Shown one piece after another: positions 36,142 through 46,365 of a DNA stretch of 64,000 nt; the first letter of the stretch is position 1, and each line of letters begins with the position of its first letter. Under the pieces are notes generated by a model that was not told the DNA's origin, did not search any database, and saw only the letters and a list, made by a program, of their open reading frames with translations. A program made the translations under genes and the position numbers. This DNA is from Phormidium tanganyikae FI6-MK23 (GTDB taxonomy: Bacteria > Cyanobacteriota > Cyanobacteriia > Leptolyngbyales > Leptolyngbyaceae), in NCBI GenBank assembly GCA_019359175.1, contig JAHHHU010000001.1:248001-312000 (forward strand). Reading direction: 5' to 3'.

Positions 36142-36804
36142 TTACTTACCGCCTGCAATTTGTGCAGCGACTTCTGCCGCAAAATCGGTTTCTTCCTTCT
36201 CAATGCCTTCCCCTAAGACAAAGCGAACAAAGCGACGAATTTGAATATTCTCGCCCAATTGCGCGATGTTTTGCTTCACCAATTCATCAACGGTAATGTT
36301 GGAATCTTTGATGTAAGGAGTCGGCAATAAGCACATCTCATTCAAGCGCTTATCAATTCGACCTTGAACGATCTTTTCCTTGATATTGTCGGGCTTGCCT
36401 GCGAGATCATCTTTGCCCATCTCGATCGTCTTTTCACGCTCGACAATCTCTGCCGGAATATCAGCAATCTTGACATATTCCACATTCGCGCTGGCAGCAA
36501 TCTGCATTGCGATACTGCGAACGAGATCTTGGAAGGCTTCGTTTCTTGCTACAAAGTCAGTTTGACAGTTCACTTCGACGAGGACACCAATCCGGCCCCC
36601 GATGTGAATGTAGCTACCGACTAGACCTTCAGCCGCTGTTTTGCCTGCTTTTTTGTCTGCCGACGCAATGCCTTTTTTCCGCAGCCAGTCGATCGACTTT
36701 TCCATGTCGCCGCCGTTTTCGGTCAGCGCCTTCTTACAATCCATCATCCCTGCGCCGGTCTTCTCGCGCAGTTCTTTCACCGCTTTTGCTGAAATGTCTG
36801 CCAT
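36142..36804 (-). CDS. tsf: translation elongation factor Ts
   Basis: A 220-aa guanine nucleotide exchange factor for EF-Tu. It starts with [45 protein letters not shown] (UBA-like N-terminal domain) and continues to [17 protein letters not shown], the EF-Tu contact. This is the short, cyanobacterial/plastid-type form. It is 62 bp downstream of rpsB and shares its terminator, as in most bacteria. Confidence 0.98.
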   Translation of the reverse strand: MADISAKAVKELREKTGAGMMDCKKALTENGGDMEKSIDWLRKKGIASADKKAGKTAAEGLVGSYIHIGGRIGVLVEVNCQTDFVARNEAFQDLVRSIAMQIAASANVEYVKIADIPAEIVEREKTIEMGKDDLAGKPDNIKEKIVQGRIDKRLNEMCLLPTPYIKDSNITVDELVKQNIAQLGENIQIRRFVRFVLGEGIEKEETDFAAEVAAQIAGGK

Positions 36805-36866
36805 TTGCCTGAGTTCCCAATGTCTTCTTAAAGGATGGAGAAGAAATAAATCTTCTCCATATTGTC

Positions 36867-37649
36867 CTACGCTTCTGTTGCTACTTCTTCCGAAGCAGCT
36901 TCAGTTTCTTCGTATTCGTACTCTTCTTCTACGCCTTCGTAGTCGTACTCTTCTTCGGCTTCGAGTTGACCGTGACGACCTTCGTAGATTGCATCGGCTA
37001 ACCGTCCGACGATCAGTTTGATCGATCGAATCGCGTCATCGTTTGCAGGAATTGGCACATCAACGGTATCAGGGTCGCAGTTGGTATCGAGCAACGCCAC
37101 AATCGGAATGTTGAGCTTGAGACATTCTTGAATCGCGTTGTATTCTCGACGCTGATCCACCATGACGATCACGTCTGGCAGCTTCCGCATATTTTTGATC
37201 CCGCCGAGGTACTTCTGGAGTCGTTCGAGTTCACGACGAAGAACGGAAGCTTCTTTTTTCGGCAACAGATCGAGTCCACCTGTTTCTTCTCGGCGTTCTA
37301 GATCTTTGAGCCGCTCAACGCGGGTTTTGATCGTTGCCCAGTTGGTGAGCATTCCGCCCAGCCAGCGTTGATTGACGTAATACGCGCCACAGCGGGATGC
37401 TTCTTGAGCAATGATGCCTGCTGCTTGACGCTTGGTGCCGATGAACAGGAATTTTTTCCCTTGTTCGGAGGCAGTCCGCACGTAGTTGTAGGCGGCATCC
37501 ATTAACTGGGCGGTTTGCACTAAGTCGATGATATGTACACCGTTTCGAGCGGTGTAGATGTAGGGACTCATTTTCGGATTCCATCTCCGGGTCTGATGCC
37601 CAAAGTGGACTCCCGACTCAAGTAGTTGAGCCAATGAAACAACTGGCAT
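36867..37649 (-). CDS. rpsB: 30S ribosomal protein S2
   Basis: A 260-aa ribosomal protein with the S2 start [55 protein letters not shown] and DTNCDPD. The C-terminus carries an acidic Glu/Tyr-rich extension ([20 protein letters not shown]), as seen in several cyanobacteria. It is the first gene of rpsB-tsf. Its promoter must lie in the 160 bp before the divergent membrane-protein gene at 37811. Confidence 0.98.
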   Translation of the reverse strand: MPVVSLAQLLESGVHFGHQTRRWNPKMSPYIYTARNGVHIIDLVQTAQLMDAAYNYVRTASEQGKKFLFIGTKRQAAGIIAQEASRCGAYYVNQRWLGGMLTNWATIKTRVERLKDLERREETGGLDLLPKKEASVLRRELERLQKYLGGIKNMRKLPDVIVMVDQRREYNAIQECLKLNIPIVALLDTNCDPDTVDVPIPANDDAIRSIKLIVGRLADAIYEGRHGQLEAEEEYDYEGVEEEYEYEETEAASEEVATEA

Positions 37650-37810
37650 TATTGATCTCCTATTTCGGGTTCATCTTCCATTCAGGAACTGCGATCGAAG
37701 AATTCTTCGCCACCCGAAATCCTGAATGTGTGAGTTTAAACAGCTTATCTAGCCTAACACAAGAACGAGTTTGATAACCTATAAGCAGTTTGGGTTTCGA
37801 GGATGATTGA

Positions 37811-38344
37811 ATGGTTCAAGTTCCAACGCAGATGGATGTGACGATCGCAGTTTTAGGAGGATTGTTTACTGGGATTGTGGCGTTTCGGATTCCCAGGCAG
37901 GATCTCGATCGAGTGCCGCTGTCTGGGTTGACGTTGTTAATCCTGGTGTACGGTCTGGCGGGTTGGGGATTAGCAATCGCGCGGGTACCGATCGGAGCTT
38001 GGATCGGTGCGGCGGTGGCGGCGATGCTGGTAGGGTTTGGGTCGTCGATTCAGTTGGGAAGAAGTGGGCTGGTGGCGTTTGGGTTTGCGGGTGTGAGCGC
38101 GATCGCATGGGTGTTGAGGCAGAATGTGGAATTGGCGCGATGGAGCGCGATCGGGTTTGGGCTGGCTGGGCTTTGGCTTTGGGCAGTGGGGGGAGCGAGG
38201 TATCGGATGGAGCGGGCAGGATTTCGGCGATCGCCGGTGCAGTGGAGTTTTGCGATCGTTGGTTGGGAAGGGCTGTGGATGGGTTGGTTGATCAGTACAT
38301 TTGTTGCGCCGCAGGTGGGAACGTGGTTGATGCAGTTGGGTTGA
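37811..38344 (+). CDS. hypothetical membrane protein, 177 aa
   Basis: No family recognised. It has about five hydrophobic helices: the first (MDVTIAVLGGLFTGIVAF), LTLLILVYGLAGWGLAIA, AWIGAAVAAMLVGFGSS, SGLVAFGFAGVSAIAWVL and SAIGFGLAGLWLWAVGG, then an amphipathic tail. It is rich in Gly, Ala and Trp, so it is a small integral membrane protein, probably in the cytoplasmic or thylakoid membrane. It stands alone between rpsB (divergent) and gcvP. No transport or catalytic motif is apparent. Confidence 0.75.
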   Translation: MVQVPTQMDVTIAVLGGLFTGIVAFRIPRQDLDRVPLSGLTLLILVYGLAGWGLAIARVPIGAWIGAAVAAMLVGFGSSIQLGRSGLVAFGFAGVSAIAWVLRQNVELARWSAIGFGLAGLWLWAVGGARYRMERAGFRRSPVQWSFAIVGWEGLWMGWLISTFVAPQVGTWLMQLG

Positions 38345-38584
38345 TCTCGGTGACAGTTAGAAATGTCCTTCGTGATTTTTCTGCCGTGTTTTCCGAAATC
38401 TAAACCGCAACTTCATCGTAGATTTATGCCTGCTAGTTTCGCTTACGGATTAATTGTTGCAGAATGTTTCTAACTTGATTTGATATCGTGAAGGTTCAAT
38501 GACTGACTCACGACTGACCCTAGGATTTTAGTTTCGCTGCCCAGTTTGATAAGCTCTTGTCACCGAATACGTTCGCGTCATCCT

Positions 38585-41524
38585 ATGTCTGAACCCACTC
38601 TTTCCACGCCGACTCTCTCTGATTACGATCGCGCTTCGCTCGATGTCGATTCGACAGAATACGGATCTTCTGACCGCACGCCTGCCGAATTGGACTACAC
38701 CGATCGCTTTGTCGATCGTCATATTGGAGTTCTCGGTGACGATATTCAAGCGATGCTCTCGATTTTGGGCTTGAATTCGATCGAAGATTTGATTGATAAA
38801 GCTGTTCCTCAAAGTATTAGAATCCGACATCCGCTACAGATTGCGCCCGGACGGAGCGAATACGAACTGCTGAAAGAACTCAAATCGATCGCCGCAAAAA
38901 ATCAGGTGATGCGGTCGTTTATTGGCATGGGCTACTCAAATTGCATTACGCCTCCCGTGATTCAACGTAATATTCTGGAAAATCCGGGATGGTACACGCA
39001 ATACACGCCCTACCAGCCCGAAATTGCTCAGGGTCGTCTCGAAGCGCTGTTAAACTTCCAGACGATGGTGATGGATCTGACTGGACTAGAGATCGCGAAT
39101 GCCTCGCTGCTTGATGAAGGAACGGCGGCAGCGGAAGCGATGGCAATGAGTTACGGATTGGTGAAGAATGGCGCGAAAACATTCTGGGTGTCGAGTGCTT
39201 GCCATCCTCAAACGATCGAGGTGATTCAAACTCGTGCTATTCCGCTGGGAATCGAAGTGATCGTTGGAAATCATCGGACGTTTGAATTTGAGACACCGAT
39301 CTTTGGGGCGCTCCTGCAATATCCGGCGACCGATGGTGCGATTTATGACTATACGGAGTTTGTCGATCGCGCTCATCAATCTGGCGCACTTGTGACGGTT
39401 GCGGCTGATTTACTCAGTTTGACGCTGCTCAAACCACCGGGAGAATTTGGGGCTGATATTGCGATCGGGAATACGCAAAGATTCGGCGTTCCCCTCGGTT
39501 ATGGCGGGCCTCACGCGGCTTACTTTGCGACTAAAGAAGCTTTTAAGCGCCAACTTCCCGGTAGATTGGTGGGAGTTTCAAGAGATCGCAGTGGTCATCC
39601 TGCTTTAAGACTGGCGCTGCAAACTCGTGAACAACACATCCGACGCGACAAAGCGACTAGCAACATCTGTACCGCACAAGTTTTATTAGCGGTGATCGCG
39701 GGAATGTATGGCGTTTATCATGGCGCAACAGGACTAAAACAGATTGCTGATCGAATTCATCGCATGACCGCACAGTTGGCGATCGCACTCCAGCAAGCAG
39801 GCTTCCAACTTGGAGCGGAGCCATACTTCGATACGTTACGCATCGAAGTTGCGGGTAAAGCGGATCAAATCTTGGCGCAAGTATTGAAGCGGGGAATGAA
39901 CTTACGCAAGATTGATGCAGATACGATCGGGATTTCGATCGACGAAACGACTTCGCAAACGGATCTGCTCGATTTGCTTAAGAGTTTTAGCGATCGGGCA
40001 AGCTTGCCTGAAATTCCCGCTGCTCAAATTCCGGCAACTTTCTCGCGCACCTCGGACTATCTAACGCATCCGACTTTTTCGGCTTATCGATCGGAAACCG
40101 AACTGCTTCGCTATATGTATCGCTTGCAGTCGAAAGACCTGTCGCTAACTTCTGCAATGATTCCGCTCGGTTCTTGCACAATGAAACTGAATGCGACAGC
40201 AGAAATGGTTCCGATCACTTGGGCAGAATTCGGACAACTGCATCCCTTTGCCCCGATCGAGCAAACCCAAGGCTATCAGGAACTGTTCAAACAGCTTGAA
40301 TCTTGGCTTTCTGAAATCACCGGATTCGCTGGGATTTCCTTGCAGCCAAATGCTGGATCACAAGGGGAATACGCTGGATTGTTAGTGATTCGTCAATATC
40401 ATCAAAGTCGCGGTGATTCTCATCGCAATCTCTGTCTGATTCCGCAATCGGCACATGGCACAAACCCGGCAAGCGCAGTCATGGCAGGAATGAAAGTCGT
40501 TGCGATCGCGTGTGATCATGAAGGCAATATTGATTTAACCGACCTGAAAGCCAAAGCTGAACAACATCGCGAAAACCTTGCGGCGCTGATGGTGACGTAT
40601 CCTTCAACGCATGGGGTGTTTGAAGAAGGCATTCGGGAAATTTGTACGATCGTGCATGACAACGGCGGACAGGTTTACATGGATGGCGCGAATATGAACG
40701 CGCAGGTTGGGTTGTGCCGTCCGGGTGATTTTGGGGCGGATGTCTGCCATTTGAACTTGCACAAAACCTTCTGCATTCCGCACGGTGGCGGCGGGCCAGG
40801 AGTAGGCCCGATCGGGGTTGCCGCGCATCTTGTTCCTTTCTTGCCGAATCATTCTGTAATCCCGACGGGCGGGAAAGAAGGAATCGGGGCAGTATCGGCG
40901 GCTCCCTGGGGCAGTGCTAGCATTCTGCCGATTTCGTGGATGTATATCGCGATGATGGGCGGGCGCGGATTGACCGAAGCGACTGAGATTGCAATTCTCA
41001 ACGCGAACTATATTGCAAAACGCCTGGAAGGACATTATCCGGTGTTGTACAAAGGCAAAAATGGCTTAGTGGCGCATGAGTGTATTCTCGATTTGCGGGA
41101 GTTCAAGAAGAGCGCAGAAATCGAAGTCGATGATATTGCAAAACGGCTGATCGATTATGGGTTCCATCCGCCTACGGTGTCTTGGCCTGTGGCTGGAACA
41201 GTCATGGTCGAACCGACCGAAAGCGAATCAAAAGCGGAACTCGATCGCTTTTGTGATGCGATGATTGCGATTCGAGCAGAGATTCGATCGATTGAAACCG
41301 GAAACGTCGATCGAGCGAATAATCTCTTGAAGAATGCACCTCATACGGTTGCGGATCTGACTTCTGAGAATTGGGATCGCCCTTATTCACGCGCTGAAGC
41401 GATTTTCCCGACGGCTTGGACTCGTGCAAACAAGTTCTATCCAGCCGTGGGTCGAATTGATAATGCGTATGGCGATCGTAATTTGGTGTGTTCTTGCTTG
41501 CCGATGGATGCGTATGAGAGTTAG
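38585..41524 (+). CDS. gcvP: glycine dehydrogenase (decarboxylating), P protein
   Basis: A 979-aa single-chain PLP enzyme of the glycine cleavage system, which decarboxylates glycine in photorespiratory metabolism and passes the aminomethyl group to H protein. The start is at MSEPTLST; upstream codons are not typical. It includes [47 protein letters not shown], and the PLP Lys region [20 protein letters not shown]. The bacterial-style fusion of both halves is complete. A hairpin follows at 41536. No glycine riboswitch could be recognised in the 240-bp upstream gap. Confidence 0.97.
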   Translation: MSEPTLSTPTLSDYDRASLDVDSTEYGSSDRTPAELDYTDRFVDRHIGVLGDDIQAMLSILGLNSIEDLIDKAVPQSIRIRHPLQIAPGRSEYELLKELKSIAAKNQVMRSFIGMGYSNCITPPVIQRNILENPGWYTQYTPYQPEIAQGRLEALLNFQTMVMDLTGLEIANASLLDEGTAAAEAMAMSYGLVKNGAKTFWVSSACHPQTIEVIQTRAIPLGIEVIVGNHRTFEFETPIFGALLQYPATDGAIYDYTEFVDRAHQSGALVTVAADLLSLTLLKPPGEFGADIAIGNTQRFGVPLGYGGPHAAYFATKEAFKRQLPGRLVGVSRDRSGHPALRLALQTREQHIRRDKATSNICTAQVLLAVIAGMYGVYHGATGLKQIADRIHRMTAQLAIALQQAGFQLGAEPYFDTLRIEVAGKADQILAQVLKRGMNLRKIDADTIGISIDETTSQTDLLDLLKSFSDRASLPEIPAAQIPATFSRTSDYLTHPTFSAYRSETELLRYMYRLQSKDLSLTSAMIPLGSCTMKLNATAEMVPITWAEFGQLHPFAPIEQTQGYQELFKQLESWLSEITGFAGISLQPNAGSQGEYAGLLVIRQYHQSRGDSHRNLCLIPQSAHGTNPASAVMAGMKVVAIACDHEGNIDLTDLKAKAEQHRENLAALMVTYPSTHGVFEEGIREICTIVHDNGGQVYMDGANMNAQVGLCRPGDFGADVCHLNLHKTFCIPHGGGGPGVGPIGVAAHLVPFLPNHSVIPTGGKEGIGAVSAAPWGSASILPISWMYIAMMGGRGLTEATEIAILNANYIAKRLEGHYPVLYKGKNGLVAHECILDLREFKKSAEIEVDDIAKRLIDYGFHPPTVSWPVAGTVMVEPTESESKAELDRFCDAMIAIRAEIRSIETGNVDRANNLLKNAPHTVADLTSENWDRPYSRAEAIFPTAWTRANKFYPAVGRIDNAYGDRNLVCSCLPMDAYES

Positions 41525-41535
41525 TTGCTGATTGA

Positions 41536-41563
41536 TGTGAGGGGCAACAATTCTGCCCTCACA
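41536..41563. terminator. hairpin downstream of gcvP
   Basis: TGTGAGGG (41536-41543) pairs with CCCTCACA (41556-41563). The following bases are CTAAGTCTC, not a strong T tract, so it is a possible terminator or 3'-end stabiliser. Confidence 0.5.
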
Positions 41564-41583
41564 CTAAGTCTCTCCCTGGGGAG

Positions 41584-41716
41584 CTACCGTATACGCATAA
41601 GTTGTTTCTTGCTTCGTTTCAGTCGGCTTCAGCCCCCTAAATCCCCCATTCTGGGGGATTTAGGGGGCGAAAGGTCTAGGCAATAACAGGCTAATTGACT
41701 TGTATATACACGGTAG
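41584..41716. repeat. 133-bp inverted-repeat element
   Basis: The ends CTACCGTATACGCATAAGTT and, reversed, CTACCGTGTATATACAAGTC match imperfectly. Internally it contains a compact palindrome AGCCCCCTAAATCCCCCATT with its mirror, the core shared with the elements at 35861 and 49989. It lies directly upstream of the PMT-like gene and could supply a hairpin or promoter. Confidence 0.65.
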
Positions 41717-41752
41717 AAGAGAAGGATTTTGGGACGGGGGCAAACCGAGTTC

Positions 41753-43231
41753 ATGACTGATCTAAGATTGTTAATTCATAATCATGAACTAACGCGCGTT
41801 TGCCTCACTCGCTATCTGATGATTTTTTTCTTTTTGACGTTCTTGCTGCTGCGGCTTGTTTTCTGGTTTGCGGCGTTTCCAAATTCAGATGAAGCTTATT
41901 ACTGGCTTTGGGGGCAGCATTTGGATTGGTCTTATTATGATCATCCCCCCTTACAAGCGTGGATACAGGGAATTTTTACAGCAATCTTTGGGCGATCGAC
42001 GTTTGCGCTCAGATTGCCGAATTTGTTCAGCAATGCTGCTTTTTTTTACACATACTATCTGATTACACGGTATCTGCATCAGGACTTAGAGATTCGGTCT
42101 GTTGTATTGTTTGTGTTGGCATCACCGTTATATTTCATATTTCTCGGCTTTGCTTGGCATGATCACTTACTAATCACTTTTTCGTTAATCTCTGCATACT
42201 TATTTGTTCGATTTCTCGATCGCTATCTCTCAGATGGAGGCGGCGAAACTTGGCGGTTGTATGGAAGTGCGATCTCACTTTCATTCGCAATTCTCTCGAA
42301 ATACAATGCGGTTTTTGTCGCGATCGCCTTTTTTGCAACGCTGATAACGAATGCTCGATTGCGTCCTTTGTTTCGAGATCGACGACTTTATTTTGCAATT
42401 GCGATCGCGCTAACGGCTCTGATTCCAATTCTGATTTGGAATGTTTCTAATGATTTTGAGTCGTTTCGATATTATGTCGATCGCAGTGTTCGCCCAATCG
42501 CTCCAGGAATTAAATTCGGCTCGTTTCTCGGATTTACTTTAGTTTCGTTCTTCGTTGTTTCTCCTTTCTGCTGGTTTGGATTCTATCGATTGCTTAAAAC
42601 TCGTTTAACGATCGATTCAATTTATCCGATCGTTGCATTTTGGATATTTTCGCTTCCTACGATCGCGCTTACAGTCATTTCTCTAATCTCTGCGGCGTTG
42701 TACTACTGGAATATTACGGCTTACCTACTGTTGTTTCCTCTATTGCCGTTTGTGTTGAGAAAACTAAAGACTCACGCAGTCTACGGATTGATCATCTCAA
42801 CATTACTTGTAATTCACCACACTGTACTGCCGCTATCTGCATTCGTGAGTAAAGAGATTGATCCCGATTCTCGAATGTTGTTTGGTTGGAAAGAAGTCGC
42901 CTCGATCGTACAATCTGAATCCCGCGCGCTTAAAAATCCTTTGCTGATTACCTCAGATTACCGTTCCGCTTCAGCTTTGGCGTATCAGCTTAATGATAAG
43001 AACGTGATTGCAGTAAGCGATCGAATTGATCAATTCGACTTTTGGTATCGCGATCCGAAACCGTTACAAGGTAAAGATGCGGTGATTCTTTCCGACGATT
43101 GGTATCCAGCTGAATTGATGGTACTCTCGAAATTCGATCGCACTTCCGAACCCGTTACTGTTCCGGTGAAACGCTTCGGAATTTGGATCAAAAACTACTA
43201 CGTTCGCAAAGGCTACAGCTTCAAACCGTGA
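41753..43231 (+). CDS. PMT-like (ArnT/GT83-type) membrane glycosyltransferase
   Basis: A 492-aa membrane protein. Near the N-terminus is SDEAYYWLWGQHLDWSYYDHPPLQAWI, the PMT_2 signature with its acidic residues in the first outside loop, followed by about eleven hydrophobic helices and a soluble C-terminal domain of about 120 residues. Such enzymes take a sugar from a polyprenyl-phosphate carrier and add it to lipid A, glycolipid or protein. The start MTDLRLL is the nearest ATG; no strong ribosome-binding site was found. It overlaps folB by one base (TGATG), so they are co-translated although functionally unrelated. An intergenic repeat lies just upstream. Confidence 0.87.
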   Translation: MTDLRLLIHNHELTRVCLTRYLMIFFFLTFLLLRLVFWFAAFPNSDEAYYWLWGQHLDWSYYDHPPLQAWIQGIFTAIFGRSTFALRLPNLFSNAAFFYTYYLITRYLHQDLEIRSVVLFVLASPLYFIFLGFAWHDHLLITFSLISAYLFVRFLDRYLSDGGGETWRLYGSAISLSFAILSKYNAVFVAIAFFATLITNARLRPLFRDRRLYFAIAIALTALIPILIWNVSNDFESFRYYVDRSVRPIAPGIKFGSFLGFTLVSFFVVSPFCWFGFYRLLKTRLTIDSIYPIVAFWIFSLPTIALTVISLISAALYYWNITAYLLLFPLLPFVLRKLKTHAVYGLIISTLLVIHHTVLPLSAFVSKEIDPDSRMLFGWKEVASIVQSESRALKNPLLITSDYRSASALAYQLNDKNVIAVSDRIDQFDFWYRDPKPLQGKDAVILSDDWYPAELMVLSKFDRTSEPVTVPVKRFGIWIKNYYVRKGYSFKP

Positions 43232-43587
43232 TGGACTGCATACATTTAACTCAGATTCGTGGTTATGGATATACGGGCGCACTGCCAGAAGAACAGGTTT
43301 TAGGTCAATGGTTTGAGGTGGATCTAACGCTCTGGCTTGATCTCGCAACAGCAGGAGACAGCGATCGCTTATCCGATACTTTGAACTATTGCGACGTGAT
43401 CGAAGTGACTCAAAGATTGATCAAAACGTCGCGATTCAACTTGTTAGAGACACTAGCAACGACGATCGCACAATCCGTTCTGCAATTTGAGCAAGTGACG
43501 CAAGTGCAAGTGAAGCTGACGAAACCTGCGGCTCCGATCCCGGATTTTGGCGGAAAGATCGCGATCGACATTGTGAGAAAGAAATGA
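43231..43587 (+). CDS. folB: dihydroneopterin aldolase
   Basis: A 118-aa enzyme of folate synthesis that splits dihydroneopterin to 6-hydroxymethyl-dihydropterin. It has DCIHLTQIRGYGYTGALPEEQ, EVDLTLWLDLA, DTLNYCDVIE and the C-terminal KLTKPAAPIPDFGGKIAIDI, typical of FolB. I place the start at the ATG that shares a base with the upstream stop (TGATG); a longer frame inside the PMT-like gene is unlikely. The frame is complete. Confidence 0.93.
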   Translation: MDCIHLTQIRGYGYTGALPEEQVLGQWFEVDLTLWLDLATAGDSDRLSDTLNYCDVIEVTQRLIKTSRFNLLETLATTIAQSVLQFEQVTQVQVKLTKPAAPIPDFGGKIAIDIVRKK

Positions 43588-43651
43588 GCGATCGTATTTC
43601 GTCAAGTCCAAAATTCGCTTGACTCTCGAAAAGAAACTTACTTTAGAACAA

Positions 43652-43795
43652 ATGCTCTATACCTTCTCGCAATCCAAAGAGTGTTTGCGAATTGTGGTCG
43701 AGCATAAATCGATCTGCCACGGATACGAGGGAATTAGCTCGATCGACAAGTCTGAAACTCTGCTAACTGAGAACGCCGAATTTTTAATCCCCTAG
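43652..43795 (+). CDS. possible small protein, 47 aa
   Basis: A short frame, MLYTFSQSKECLRIVVEHKS and 27 further residues, in the 284-bp gap between folB and the prenyl synthase. It can be extended upstream to a TTG at 43619 (KKLTLEQ before the Met). The composition is protein-like (charged residues, no repeats), but no ribosome-binding site is convincing and no family is recognised. It may be the tail of a decayed gene. Confidence 0.3.
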   Translation: MLYTFSQSKECLRIVVEHKSICHGYEGISSIDKSETLLTENAEFLIP

Positions 43796-43871
43796 AATTG
43801 CGGATTTATGAGTAAAATAAGCTTACAAGCCGTAAAAAAACTTAACCTATAGCTTCTGAGTCGGCAATTAC

Positions 43872-44843
43872 ATGACCTCAGCCACATCCCTCTTTTCTCC
43901 GGTAGAAGCGGATCTACGTTTACTTGCCGAGAATCTTAAAAATCTCATCGGTGCGCGTCATCCGATTCTCTACGCTGCCGCAGAGCATCTGTTTAGCGCT
44001 GGAGGAAAACGCATTCGCCCCGCGATCGTGCTACTGGTTGCCCATGCCACGATGCGAGGACAGGAAATCACCCAACGTCATCGCCGCCTTGCTGAAATCA
44101 CCGAAATGATTCACACGGCAAGTCTTGTACACGATGACGTGATCGACGAATCGGAAATGCGGCGGGGACTTCCATCCGTTCACAGCCGATTTAGCACTCA
44201 GGTTGCAGTGTTGGCAGGAGATTTTCTGTTTGCTCAGTCGTCTTGGTACTTGGCAAACCTGGAGAATATTGAAGTCATTAAGCTGCTGTCTGAAGTGATC
44301 AAGGATTTCGCTGAAGGTGAGATTCAGCAGGGATTGCTCCGGTTTGATACAGGGTTGACGATCGAGTCTTACCTCGAAAAAAGCTATTACAAAACCGCAT
44401 CGCTGATCGCCAATAGCTCGAAAGCAGCGGCATTGTTGAGTGATGCTTCTGATGCAGAAGCGCAAAAGCTTTACCAATATGGACGGCATCTAGGCTTGGC
44501 GTTCCAGGTTGTAGATGATATTTTCGACTTTACCAGTTCGTCGGAAGGACTTGGAAAGCCTGCGGGATCTGATCTCAAGAGTGGAAATCTAACGGCTCCA
44601 GTGTTGTATGCGCTGGAAGAAAAGCCATATTTGGAAGAACTCATCGATCGAGAATTTGCCCAAGAAGATGACTTAGAGCAAGCCTTAGCACTGGTTAGGG
44701 ATAGCGATGGCATTCACAGAGCGCGAGAACTTGCGACTTATCATGCGAAAGCTGCGATCGAGCATCTATCTGATCTACCGCCTTCTGACTCGCGGCAGGC
44801 GTTGATTAAGCTGACCGATTATGTATTGAATCGATCGTACTAA
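43872..44843 (+). CDS. sds: all-trans polyprenyl (solanesyl-type) diphosphate synthase
   Basis: A 323-aa trans-prenyltransferase. The two Asp-rich motifs are intact: DDVIDESEMRRG (first, within LVHDDVID) and DDIFDFTSS (second), with GGKRIRPAIVLL before them. It condenses isopentenyl diphosphate units into a long chain, in cyanobacteria probably the solanesyl side chain of plastoquinone. Chain length is not certain from sequence; a C20 synthase is the alternative, but the SLVHDDVIDESEMRRG block is typical of the solanesyl branch. It is followed by a terminator at 44869. Confidence 0.92.
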   Translation: MTSATSLFSPVEADLRLLAENLKNLIGARHPILYAAAEHLFSAGGKRIRPAIVLLVAHATMRGQEITQRHRRLAEITEMIHTASLVHDDVIDESEMRRGLPSVHSRFSTQVAVLAGDFLFAQSSWYLANLENIEVIKLLSEVIKDFAEGEIQQGLLRFDTGLTIESYLEKSYYKTASLIANSSKAAALLSDASDAEAQKLYQYGRHLGLAFQVVDDIFDFTSSSEGLGKPAGSDLKSGNLTAPVLYALEEKPYLEELIDREFAQEDDLEQALALVRDSDGIHRARELATYHAKAAIEHLSDLPPSDSRQALIKLTDYVLNRSY

Positions 44844-44868
44844 GCTGAAATTTTGAATCCACTATCTT

Positions 44869-44892
44869 AGGCAGGCGAACCCTGCCTTTTTT
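44869..44892 (+). terminator. intrinsic terminator of the prenyl synthase gene
   Basis: A 7-bp stem AGGCAGG (44869-44875) with CCTGCCT (44881-44887), five-base loop, followed by a run of six T residues. Confidence 0.88.
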
Positions 44893-45087
44893 GATACAAA
44901 AATCTGTCCAAAGATAGACGATACTTTGCTTCATCGCTGTATGGTGATGAATTCCTTTGGATTTTCTTGTGCGATTTACAACTCGTGAAGGATGGGAATT
45001 GCGTAATTTACGACTACGCTAAAACACAACAGTTATGAAAGTTCACAATTCGTTAGCGCTCATTTATCGTGTTTTGGTAACAGAAAT

Positions 45088-46350
45088 ATGGCTATCTCAG
45101 GTCAACGTCCTCGGATCGCACTGATTTCGGTGCATGGCGATCCCGCGATCGAAATTGGCAAAGAAGAAGCAGGCGGGCAAAATGTCTATGTGCGGCAGGT
45201 GGGCGAAGCGCTCTCACGTCAAGGCTGGCAAGTGGATATGTTCACTCGTCGATCGAATGTAGATCAGCCTGAGATTGTGCGGCATACTCCCCACTGCCGG
45301 ACAATTCGCCTCGTTGCGGGGCCTCAAGAATTTATCCCGCGTGACGATCTGTTTGGCTATCTGCCCGAATTCGTCAAAAACTTTCAGCAGTTCCAACACG
45401 AATCCGGGTTTCAATATCCCTTAGTGCATACCAATTATTGGCTCTCCTCCTGGGTTGGAATGACCTTGAAAAAACTGCAAGGCTCGAAACAGATTCACAC
45501 CTATCATTCGCTCGGAGCCGTAAAATACCAATCGGTTTCAGCCATTCCAATGATCGCCAAAACGCGACTTGCAACCGAAAAGCTCTGTCTAGAAACGGCT
45601 GAACGAATTGTTGCCACTAGTCCCCAAGAACAAGACCATATGCGATCGCTGGTTTCATCGCACGGCAACATTGACATCATTCCTTGTGGTACAGATATCG
45701 ATCGCTTCGGCAGAGTTTCACGCGCCGAAGCGCGTCAAGCCCTAGGACTCGATCAAGCTGCCAAGATTGTGCTGTATGTCGGACGCTTCGATCGTCGAAA
45801 AGGAATCGAAACCGCAGTCCGCGCTGTTGGACAATTGTGGCAGGATAATCTGCAATTGATCATTGGGGGTGGAAGTCGTCCGGGGCAAAGCGATGGAATG
45901 GAGCGCGATCGCATCGAAGGCATCGTAGACGAATTGGGACTGCAAGATCTCACCCTGTTCCCCGGACGCTTGGGGCTTGAGAACCTTCATCTATACTATG
46001 CGGCGGCGGATGTTTCAGTTGTGCCGAGTCATTACGAGCCATTTGGACTGGTTGCGATCGAAGCAATGGCAAGTGGAACGCCTGTCGTTGCTTCAGATGT
46101 CGGTGGATTGCAGTTTACGGTGATTCCTGAAGTAACCGGACTGTTAGCGCCTGTGAAAGATGAGGCGGCATTTGCCGAAGCAATCGGTCGAATTTTGGCA
46201 AATCCAGACTGGCGCGATCAGTTAGGACAAGCAGGACGCGATCGAGTTGAGGAGATGTTTAGCTGGGATGGCGTTGCGACTCAGCTAGGCAAGCTGTATC
46301 AGCAAGTGTTGAAAGTACAAACGAAAGCGCCAGCGGCAGTAAGTGCGTAG
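45088..46350 (+). CDS. GT4 family glycosyltransferase
   Basis: A 420-aa GT-B retaining glycosyltransferase. The N-terminal IALISVHGDPAIEIGKEEAGGQNVYVRQVGEAL resembles the sugar-nucleotide-independent start of sucrose-phosphate synthase and MshA-type enzymes. The C-terminal half shows IVLYVGRFDRRKGIETAV, IIGGGSR, and the E-x7-E donor motif EPFGLVAIEAMASGTPVVAS. The acceptor is unknown; glycolipid, sucrose-like or exopolysaccharide substrates are possible. It stands alone, with no polysaccharide genes beside it. No membrane segment is present. Confidence 0.85.
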   Translation: MAISGQRPRIALISVHGDPAIEIGKEEAGGQNVYVRQVGEALSRQGWQVDMFTRRSNVDQPEIVRHTPHCRTIRLVAGPQEFIPRDDLFGYLPEFVKNFQQFQHESGFQYPLVHTNYWLSSWVGMTLKKLQGSKQIHTYHSLGAVKYQSVSAIPMIAKTRLATEKLCLETAERIVATSPQEQDHMRSLVSSHGNIDIIPCGTDIDRFGRVSRAEARQALGLDQAAKIVLYVGRFDRRKGIETAVRAVGQLWQDNLQLIIGGGSRPGQSDGMERDRIEGIVDELGLQDLTLFPGRLGLENLHLYYAAADVSVVPSHYEPFGLVAIEAMASGTPVVASDVGGLQFTVIPEVTGLLAPVKDEAAFAEAIGRILANPDWRDQLGQAGRDRVEEMFSWDGVATQLGKLYQQVLKVQTKAPAAVSA

Positions 46351-46365
46351 TAAGTTAGCGATCGC

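Noticed and set aside
38345-38584. Glycine riboswitch upstream of gcvP
   Set aside because: I could not find the conserved glycine aptamer core or a tandem aptamer; the gap shows only short repeats.
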